A DNA stretch of 5,608 bases from Actinomycetota bacterium (GTDB lineage: Bacteria > Actinomycetota > Thermoleophilia > Solirubrobacterales > Solirubrobacteraceae): contig SYBY01000281.1 in NCBI GenBank assembly GCA_005788585.1, forward strand, positions 1-5,608, written 5' to 3'. The notes under the pieces were generated by a model. It was given only the letters and a program-made list of their open reading frames with translations, did not search any database and had not been told where the DNA came from. The position numbers and the translations under genes were made by a program. Below, one piece after another: positions 1 through 4,315 of the stretch. Positions within the stretch are counted from its first letter, which is position 1. The number at the start of each line of letters is the position of its first letter.

Positions 1-243
1 CTGCTCGAAGAGGCGTGCGGGCAGCCGGTCCGCGGGCTCGTGGGCGACCCGAACCCGCTGAGCGCCGTCGCCGACGCGATCAACCGCCACGGCCCGTTCG
101 ACGAGGTCATCCTCTCGACGCTGCCGCGCCGCGTGTCCCGCTGGTTGCGGACCAACCTGCCGAGCAAGCTCGCCGGCCTGGGCCTGCCGGTGACGACGGT
201 GACCGCCGCCGGCCGCCGCATCCCCGTCTCCGACCCGCGCTGA
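1..243 (+). CDS. Universal-stress-like (USP/Rossmann-type) domain protein, C-terminal 80 residues
   Basis: The frame is open from base 1 and ends at TGA 241-243, so the 5' part lies outside the window. The visible 80 residues contain FDEVILSTLPRRVSRWLR (about 33-50), then NLPSKLAGLGLPVTTV. The pattern of a hydrophobic strand, 'ST', an Arg/Trp-containing helix and a 'lPVTtV' strand is typical of the last part of USP-like domains in actinobacterial proteins, including the soluble tails of some GABA-permease-type transporters. In this fold the Ser/Thr after the strand usually sits near the bound nucleotide. No membrane segment is visible in the fragment. The stop overlaps the next start by four bases (CTGA), which suggests translational coupling. 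Family assignment rests on pattern memory, and the full domain architecture cannot be judged. Confidence 0.72.
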   Translation: MLEEACGQPVRGLVGDPNPLSAVADAINRHGPFDEVILSTLPRRVSRWLRTNLPSKLAGLGLPVTTVTAAGRRIPVSDPR

Positions 244-842
244 CGGTCGAGCTGTCATGGCTGCCGCTCGGGGCGGGCGGCCATTCGGTGAAGTACAACG
301 GGCGGGCCTACGAGGCGGTCCTCGCGCGCGTGCAGCGCCGCCCGCCCCAGGCGCTCTACCACGCGGCGCTCAAGGTTGTCGTGGGGGAGGTCCGGTACGT
401 CGTCGAGTCGGCGCCGATCCCCGACGCGTTTGGTGCGCGCGACCGCGGGGTCGTCGTCGAGGGCCCCGTCGGTGCGCGGTGGGCGGGGCGATTCCGGGTG
501 TTCCGCTACGAGGTCCGCTGCTGGCCTGGCGGCGAGATTCCGGACCTGGCGTGGGCGGTCGACAGTCCGCGGCGGCTGTCCGAGGACGAGGCCGTTGCGG
601 TCCGGCTCCTCGACGCCGCGCCGTCGATCCCGTCGTTGGTGTGGGGGCGTGACGAACTGGGCGCGGGAGACATGTGGAACTCCAACGCGATCATCGCATG
701 GCTGCTCGTGCGGGCGGGACTCGACGCCGCGGCGGTCGAGCCTCCGCGCGGCGGGCGGGCGCCGGGCTGGCGGGCCGGGCTCGTCGCCGCTCAGACGACG
801 GGCTTGCCCGTGCGCCAGCGGCGCCGCGTGTCCCACAGGTAG
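240..842 (+). CDS. Conserved hypothetical protein, probable CTG start
   Basis: This 200-residue protein has no function I can name. Conserved-looking blocks are ELSWLPLGAGGHSVKYNGR (4-22), LYHAALKV (39-46), VEGPVGARWAGRFRVFRYEVR (start about 73), VWGRDELGAGDMWNSN (134-149) and RAPGWRAGLV (173-182). I recall similar actinobacterial proteins that begin close to 'TVELSWLPLGAGGH'. In this frame the only codon giving that N-terminus is CTG at 240, in a CTGA overlap with the upstream stop. The alternative is GTG 288, which has a G-rich stretch upstream but would cut off the GAGGH block. No signal peptide or membrane helix is seen, so it is probably cytoplasmic. His41 in 'LYHAALKV' and the later 'WNSNAIIAWLL' loosely recall circularly permuted papain-like folds with Ser in place of Cys; this is speculative. 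The last 17 codons overlap the convergent oxygenase gene. The coding call is firm; the start and function are not. Confidence 0.8.
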   Translation: MTVELSWLPLGAGGHSVKYNGRAYEAVLARVQRRPPQALYHAALKVVVGEVRYVVESAPIPDAFGARDRGVVVEGPVGARWAGRFRVFRYEVRCWPGGEIPDLAWAVDSPRRLSEDEAVAVRLLDAAPSIPSLVWGRDELGAGDMWNSNAIIAWLLVRAGLDAAAVEPPRGGRAPGWRAGLVAAQTTGLPVRQRRRVSHR

Positions 843-1702
843 AGGTTCAGCGGGAAGTCGCGGACGAGGTGCGGTGAGCGTGCGACGACCTCGGCCACCC
901 GCCCGAACACCGCATCGTGCCGGCGCTGCTGAGCGGCACTCCACGGCAGGCCGAGCTCGTCGCGAAACGGCTCGGGCAGGAAGCCGAGCGTGCGGAACGT
1001 CGCGCCCGGCGCCGCAGCGCGCTCGAGCACCGCCCCGGCCCGTGCGGCGGCGCCCCCGCGCGCGGCCAGCGGTGCGAACAACAGGCCATCGGTCGCGACG
1101 CTCTGCAGGTGCGCACGCGTGAGGTCGTCCATCTCGATCTGCTTGATCCCCGCCTGCCAGTACGCCTCGAACTCGTCGTGCGTGGCGAACCACTGGTCCT
1201 CGCGCATCTGCAGCGTGGTCCCGAACCGGCGGCCGTGGTGCAGGAGCCGCGCGTGCTGTTCTGGCGTCGGCGTGCCGTAGAGCCGGGTGAAGACGTCGAC
1301 CGTGCCGAAGTACAGGCACGCCGCCACCCAGCGCTGGAGCTCGGAGTCGAACGCGCGGTACGCCACGTCGTCGCCGGGCTTCGAGCGGACCTGCGCGTGC
1401 GATCGCGCGACCTCGCCGCGAAGCCGGATCCGCTCGTCGGCGGTGCCGAGCATGGAGATCGTGAGGTACGCGCTCGTCGTCCGCAGCCGCTTGAACGGGT
1501 GCTTGTCCGCGCGCCCGCTGTCGACCGTGCTCTTGGCGACACCGTGCCCGACGGGCAGGCGCGCGAGCTGCATGATCACGTTGGCACCCGCGAGCAGCAG
1601 CGAGAAGCCGCCGAGGCTGTCACGGATCTCCTGGGGGATCGGCTCGTCGGCGAGCTGGGCCATGGCCGGCCGCGTCATTGCCGGGGCGGTATCTGTAGGC
1701 AT
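791..1702 (-). CDS. MpaB/latex-clearing-type oxygenase (DUF2236 family)
   Basis: The 303-residue product matches the DUF2236 family (ER-bound oxygenase MpaB / rubber oxygenase Lcp catalytic domain), known as b-type haem proteins that oxidise hydrophobic or isoprenoid substrates. Visible family blocks are GANVIMQLARLPVGHGVAKS (39-58), HPFKRLRTTSAYL (68-80), GEVARSHAQVRS (96-107), the Y-RAFDSELQRWVAACLYFG stretch (115-133) and DEFEAYWQAG (176-185). By analogy with Lcp, where an Arg, a Thr and a His line the haem, Arg72/Thr76 and His102 are the best candidates here; this is inference. There is no signal peptide and the length is normal, so a cytoplasmic location is likely; the natural substrate is unknown. 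ATG 1702 is chosen because an in-frame TGA lies two codons upstream and the promoter points directly at it. The gene diverges from the TetR gene and is probably its target. Its 3' end overlaps the convergent gene by 52 bases. Confidence 0.9.
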   Translation of the reverse strand: MPTDTAPAMTRPAMAQLADEPIPQEIRDSLGGFSLLLAGANVIMQLARLPVGHGVAKSTVDSGRADKHPFKRLRTTSAYLTISMLGTADERIRLRGEVARSHAQVRSKPGDDVAYRAFDSELQRWVAACLYFGTVDVFTRLYGTPTPEQHARLLHHGRRFGTTLQMREDQWFATHDEFEAYWQAGIKQIEMDDLTRAHLQSVATDGLLFAPLAARGGAAARAGAVLERAAAPGATFRTLGFLPEPFRDELGLPWSAAQQRRHDAVFGRVAEVVARSPHLVRDFPLNLYLWDTRRRWRTGKPVV

Positions 1703-1703
1703 G

Positions 1704-1721
1704 TGCCATCAGATTATGGCA
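1704..1721. promoter_or_regulatory. Probable TetR operator, TGCCAT-N6-ATGGCA
   Basis: Perfect 6-base arms TGCCAT (1704-1709) and ATGGCA (1716-1721) flank a 6-base centre, CAGATT. The site sits between the divergent oxygenase and TetR genes and covers the -10 region and predicted transcription start of the oxygenase promoter. It ends 26 bases before the TetR start codon. TetR-family dimers bind palindromes of this size, and divergent regulators commonly repress both themselves and their neighbour. Binding by the product encoded at 1748-2380 is inferred from position only. Confidence 0.6.
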
Positions 1722-1738
1722 GGCGGTGGCGGTGTCAA
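1711..1738 (-). promoter_or_regulatory. Near-leaderless promoter of the MpaB-family gene
   Basis: On the minus strand a perfect TTGACA (1738-1733) is followed after 16 bases by TAATCT (1716-1711), which keeps the essential TA---T of a -10 box. Overlapping it is an extended -10, TGC-CATAAT (1721-1713), matching five of six consensus bases but only 14 bases from the -35. Either reading puts the transcript start at about 1706-1702, zero to four bases before the ATG at 1702. The mRNA would therefore be leaderless or nearly so, which fits the absence of a Shine-Dalgarno sequence. The AT content stands out sharply in this GC-rich window. The exact start site is inferred. Confidence 0.6.
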
Positions 1739-1747
1739 GATGCGCTG

Positions 1748-2380
1748 ATGGCGAAGAGCCCACGCGTCTACGGCGGCGAGACCGCTGAACAGCGCACGGA
1801 GCGCCGCCGCCAGCAGCTGATCGACGCGGCCCGTGACCTGCTGCGCACGGAGGGCTGGGGGGCGACGTCGATGCGCTCGGTCTGCGCCAGGGCCGGGCTC
1901 GGCGACCGGTACTTCTACGAGAGCTTCAGCGACCGTGACGCGCTGCTCAGTGCGGTGTTCGACGAGATCGAACGCGACGCGGTCGTGCGGGTCGGGGCGG
2001 CGCTCGTCTCTGCGGGGGACGTGCAGCCCGCGCGTGCGAACGCCGCGATCGGCGCGCTCATCGATCTCATCGAGGACGACGCCTCCACGCGGCGCGCGCT
2101 GTTCGAGACCCCGGACAGCCAGGCGATCCACACCCATCGCCGCCGGGCGCTGCGGACCTTCGCCGTGCTCGTCGCGGGGGAGCTCGCTGAAGAGGCTCCG
2201 GGGGAGGCCGACGAGGTCGACCGCGAGCTCACCGCACACGCCCTGCTGGGAGCGTTTCAGGAGCTGCTGACCGCGACGGCCGAGGGTGAGCTCGACGTTC
2301 CGCGCGAGCGGTTGATCGCGCACGCGGCCGCGATCACGGGGGCGGTGGCGCGGGTCAGTTCGCGCATCGGGTCGACGTAG
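1748..2380 (+). CDS. TetR/AcrR-family transcriptional regulator
   Basis: This 210-residue protein has the standard TetR layout. The N-terminal DNA-binding domain spans about 16-62: RTERRRQQLIDAARDLLRTEGWGATS leads into the helix-turn-helix SMRSVCARAGLGDRYFYESF (41-60), followed by SDRDALLSAVFDEI. The rest (about 75-205) is an all-helical ligand-binding and dimerisation domain of the usual length, whose ligand cannot be predicted. ATG 1748 is chosen because the conserved helix starts soon after it and the upstream in-frame sequence does not look like protein. No convincing Shine-Dalgarno sequence precedes it, and only a weak + strand -10 (GATTAT, 1712-1717) is seen. It diverges by 45 bases from the MpaB-family oxygenase gene and probably represses that gene and itself through the palindrome between them. 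A hydrophobic inducer related to the oxygenase substrate would fit, but this is inference. Confidence 0.93.
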   Translation: MAKSPRVYGGETAEQRTERRRQQLIDAARDLLRTEGWGATSMRSVCARAGLGDRYFYESFSDRDALLSAVFDEIERDAVVRVGAALVSAGDVQPARANAAIGALIDLIEDDASTRRALFETPDSQAIHTHRRRALRTFAVLVAGELAEEAPGEADEVDRELTAHALLGAFQELLTATAEGELDVPRERLIAHAAAITGAVARVSSRIGST

Positions 2381-2411
2381 GGTCGGAGAGCGACCCAAAC
2401 TCGACCCGATG
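2365..2411. terminator. Nested hairpin, probable bidirectional terminator
   Basis: Two perfect inverted repeats are nested. The outer arms CATCGGGTCGA (2365-2375) and TCGACCCGATG (2401-2411) are exact 11-base complements. The inner arms GGGTCG (2380-2385) and CGACCC (2391-2396) enclose the 5-base loop GAGAG. The two stems are separated by a symmetric 4/4 internal loop, giving 17 pairs in total. The structure overlaps the last TetR codons and touches the Nudix stop codon at 2412, so it fills the whole gap between two convergent genes. There is no U-tract on either strand, as is common for hairpin terminators in high-GC actinobacteria. The strength and direction of termination are inferred. Confidence 0.75.
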
Positions 2412-2912
2412 TCAGCCGGCGTCCAGGTGATCGCGCAGCGCCGCCGCCGTCGACCAGAACGCCAGCTCGTCCCACGGGATGTCGGCGGGCGAGAAGGCGC
2501 GCACCTCGGGGGCCTCGTCCGTCGTCTGCGGCTCCCCGTGGGCCACCGCCGAGAACACCACGAGCACCACGCGCTCATCCTCGCGCGAGTACACCCCCAC
2601 GAGCCCGCCGAGCGTCACGTCGATCTCGATCTCCTCGCGCACCTCGCGGCGCGCGGCCTCCTCGACCGACTCACCCAGGTCGACGAACCCGCCCGGGAAC
2701 GTCCACAGCCCGGCGCCCGGCGCGAACCCGCGGCGCAGCAGGACCACGCGGCCCGAGGCGTCCCGCGGGATCGCCGCCGCCACCGGCTTCGGGTTGTAGA
2801 ACGCGTGGTACCCGCACGACGAGCAGCGCAGCAGCCGCGGGTGCTGGACCTCGGCACCCGAACCGCAGCGCGGGCAGAAGCGGACGTCGTCGAGCGCCGG
2901 GTTCAGGCTCAC
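2412..2912 (-). CDS. Nudix hydrolase with N-terminal zinc ribbon
   Basis: The protein has 166 residues. An N-terminal zinc ribbon is formed by CPRC (Cys13, Cys16) and CSSC (Cys30, Cys33). The Nudix domain follows from about residue 42, with the Nudix box from Gly75: G-x5-E81-x7-R89-E90-V-x-E93-E94. Glu90, Glu93 and Glu94 are the expected divalent-metal ligands. Family members hydrolyse nucleoside diphosphates linked to another moiety, such as NADH, ADP-ribose or damaged nucleotides. The ribbon-plus-Nudix layout recalls NudC-like enzymes, but this protein is shorter and the NudC signature is not obvious, so the substrate is open. The Gly normally near the end of the box is Glu96 here. The start is GTG 2912, preceded by G-rich sequence but no clear Shine-Dalgarno. 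It begins 10 bases after the stop of the upstream secreted-protein gene, so co-transcription is likely. It is probably cytoplasmic. Confidence 0.92.
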   Translation of the reverse strand: MSLNPALDDVRFCPRCGSGAEVQHPRLLRCSSCGYHAFYNPKPVAAAIPRDASGRVVLLRRGFAPGAGLWTFPGGFVDLGESVEEAARREVREEIEIDVTLGGLVGVYSREDERVVLVVFSAVAHGEPQTTDEAPEVRAFSPADIPWDELAFWSTAAALRDHLDAG

Positions 2913-2922
2913 CCCGACGACG

Positions 2923-4176
2923 CTACCGCCGCCGGGCCACCCGCAGCTCTCGCGACGCGCCGTTGGCGTGTTCGCCCTCGTCGTTCGGGACCACCGCCAC
3001 CCGGATCACCGCGGTGCGGCTGATCCGGTTGATCCGCACGCGGTACCGCGACCGGTTGTTCGTGTACGGCTGCGGCCTGAGGCTGCGCACGCGGATCCAG
3101 CGGCCGCTCGGTGTCTTGCGCTGGACGGAGATGCGTCCGTCGGGCACCGCCGGGTTGATGACACCCCGGATGACCACCGACCGCCGCGCGGTGCTCGCGA
3201 CCCGCAGCCCGGGAGCCACGCGGTTGGCCACCTGGTACGGCGCGCTGGCCACCGCGATCGTGGTGCGGGTGACCACCCGCAGACGCACCGCGGAGAACAG
3301 CGGGCCGACCGTGAACGCGTAGTTCCCGTTGCTGTCGGCGTTGCGGCGCGCGACCTCGCGGTAGCCCGTCAGGTACGGGAAGTCCGAGCGCTGGAGCGCC
3401 AGCGGCGTCCCGCCGACCCCGCTGCCCGCCACGCGGCCACTCACCGTGACGCTGCCGTTCCACCGCACCGAGCGCGGGGACGCGGCCATGCTCACGCCGG
3501 TCGGCGCGCGCAGGGTGGTGAAGCTGCGATTCGCGCCGCGGGTCGTGCCCGTCGGGTTCACCGCGACGACGCGGTACTGGTAGCGCGTGTTCACCCGGAG
3601 CCGGGTGATGTTCGCGCGAACCGTCACGGTGCTCGTGCCGGCGCCTGCTGACACGCTCGGTGTCCGCGACGAGTATCGCGTCGACGTCCCGTACTGGAAG
3701 TAGTAGCTCGTCGCCTGGCCCCGCGGGTTCACGCGCGCGGTGAGCGTCGCGGTCGTGGGTCGCACGTTCGCCACGCCCTGGGTGGAGACGGCGGGGGCGC
3801 TCGGGGTGCTGTCCGTGCGGACCGTCCGGTTGGCCCCGTTGACGACTCCCGCGGCGTTCGTGGCGGTCACCCGGTAGTTGTACGTCGTCCCGGCCGTCAG
3901 CCCGGTGACGTTGACCGTCACGGCGACGGGAGCGTCGCCCGCCGGCACCGTGGCCTCGGCGGTCTGCAGCCCGTAGGAGGTCGACGTGCCGTACTGGAAG
4001 CGGTAGGTCGTCGCGGCGCCGTTGGGGTCGACGGTGGCGGTGAAGGTGGCCGTCGTGCGCTCGACGTTCTGCGCCGCGCCGGTGGTGACGGTCGGCGGGG
4101 CCGGGTTCTGCGCGAGGGCCGCCGCGGGCGCCGTCGCGATGACGGCCGTGGTGAGGGCGGGGAGCAGGGATCGCAT
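2923..4176 (-). CDS. Secreted protein with two fibronectin-III-like repeats and a C-terminal beta-rich region
   Basis: The product has 417 residues. MRSLLPALTTAVIATAPAAALA looks like a Sec signal peptide, with cleavage likely after the AxA at 20-22. Two tandem fibronectin-III-like repeats follow (about 28-121 and 128-221), each with 'TTAT-TA-V-P-G-AT-Y-FQYGTST-Y' and 'T-Y-YRV-A-N---G---GANR---T'. Residues about 224-300 resemble a bacterial Ig-like domain (GSVTVSGRV ... NGNYAFTV), and 320-417 form another basic beta-rich segment containing RISVQRKTPSGRWIRVRSL. No catalytic motif, LPXTG or C-terminal membrane anchor is seen, so it is probably an extracellular adhesive or structural protein. ATG 4176 is preferred; the in-frame GTG 4182 is two codons upstream. 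The frame stays open to about 4515, but that extension lies before the signal peptide and overlaps the divergent gene. The Nudix gene follows 10 bases later. Its cellular role is unknown. Confidence 0.87.
   Translation of the reverse strand: MRSLLPALTTAVIATAPAAALAQNPAPPTVTTGAAQNVERTTATFTATVDPNGAATTYRFQYGTSTSYGLQTAEATVPAGDAPVAVTVNVTGLTAGTTYNYRVTATNAAGVVNGANRTVRTDSTPSAPAVSTQGVANVRPTTATLTARVNPRGQATSYYFQYGTSTRYSSRTPSVSAGAGTSTVTVRANITRLRVNTRYQYRVVAVNPTGTTRGANRSFTTLRAPTGVSMAASPRSVRWNGSVTVSGRVAGSGVGGTPLALQRSDFPYLTGYREVARRNADSNGNYAFTVGPLFSAVRLRVVTRTTIAVASAPYQVANRVAPGLRVASTARRSVVIRGVINPAVPDGRISVQRKTPSGRWIRVRSLRPQPYTNNRSRYRVRINRISRTAVIRVAVVPNDEGEHANGASRELRVARRR
3514..3795 (-). repeat. Fibronectin-III-like repeat 2 of the secreted protein
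   Basis: This stretch encodes residues 128-221, the second copy of the tandem domain. It keeps the PTTATLTARVNPRG, FQYGTST and YQYRVVAVNPTGTTRGANR signatures. It is more arginine-rich than repeat 1 (for example RANITRLRVNTRYQYR against VNVTGLTAGTTYNYR), so the copies have diverged in surface charge. Confidence 0.8.
3814..4095 (-). repeat. Fibronectin-III-like repeat 1 of the secreted protein
   Basis: This stretch encodes residues 28-121 of the secreted protein. It aligns with repeat 2 at an exact offset of 100 codons (300 bases) over most of its length; for example FQYGTSTSY at 60-68 pairs with FQYGTSTRY at 160-168. At the DNA level, 19 of 20 bases match between 3981-4000 and 3681-3700, indicating tandem duplication of the domain. 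Confidence 0.8.
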
Positions 4177-4184
4177 GGTCACGG

Positions 4185-4217
4185 GCCGGAACAATGCCGC
4201 GCCCGCGAAGTTCCGGC
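4185..4217. promoter_or_regulatory. Inverted repeat GCCGGAAC-N17-GTTCCGGC upstream of the secreted-protein gene
   Basis: Perfect 8-base arms lie at 4185-4192 and 4210-4217, starting nine bases before the ATG at 4176 (minus strand). They fall in the 5' leader or promoter of the fibronectin-III-like gene. A weak minus-strand promoter (TTGCCG 4236-4231, 17 bases, GAACTT 4213-4208) would place its -10 in one arm. The element could be an operator or a leader hairpin; the sequence cannot decide. Confidence 0.4.
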
Positions 4218-4220
4218 GCG

Positions 4221-4257
4221 TTGGGGTCCCCGGCAAAACTCTGGGGAGGGTCCCCAA
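4221..4257. promoter_or_regulatory. 37-base imperfect palindrome in the divergent intergenic region
   Basis: TTGGGG (4221-4226) pairs with CCCCAA (4252-4257). Directly inside, TCCCC (4227-4231) pairs with GGGGA (4243-4247), leaving a GGGT bulge at 4248-4251 and an 11-base loop. The sequence GGGTCCCC also occurs twice, at 4224-4231 and 4248-4255, 24 bases apart. It lies roughly midway in the 139-base gap between two divergent genes for secreted proteins. It may be a shared regulator site or an RNA hairpin; its role is unknown. Confidence 0.4.
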
Positions 4258-4306
4258 TGTGCAGCGGCCCCGCGACCCGTTGACTGCCGTTCCCGTCATC
4301 CGACAT

Positions 4307-4311
4307 GAGGT
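4307..4311 (+). promoter_or_regulatory. Ribosome binding site of the metallopeptidase-like gene
   Basis: GAGGT lies four bases before ATG 4316. It matches the anti-Shine-Dalgarno core and supports this start, which is also the one that gives a complete signal peptide. A TTGACT -35-like hexamer is present at 4280-4285, but no good -10 follows it. Confidence 0.55.
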
Positions 4312-4315
4312 CGTC

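Noticed and set aside
255..1319. 354-codon minus-strand frame covering the unknown-function gene and part of the oxygenase gene
   Set aside because: Arg/Ala-rich shadow translation with no recognisable domain. Family-consistent proteins occupy other frames here.
917..1747. In-frame extension of the TetR gene far upstream on the + strand
   Set aside because: The stretch is antisense to the MpaB-family gene and does not resemble protein. The TetR N-terminus fits ATG 1748.
4280..4315. Possible + strand promoter with TTGACT at 4280-4285
   Set aside because: No TA---T hexamer occurs at 15-18 bases, so the -35 match alone is not enough. It is noted only with the RBS.
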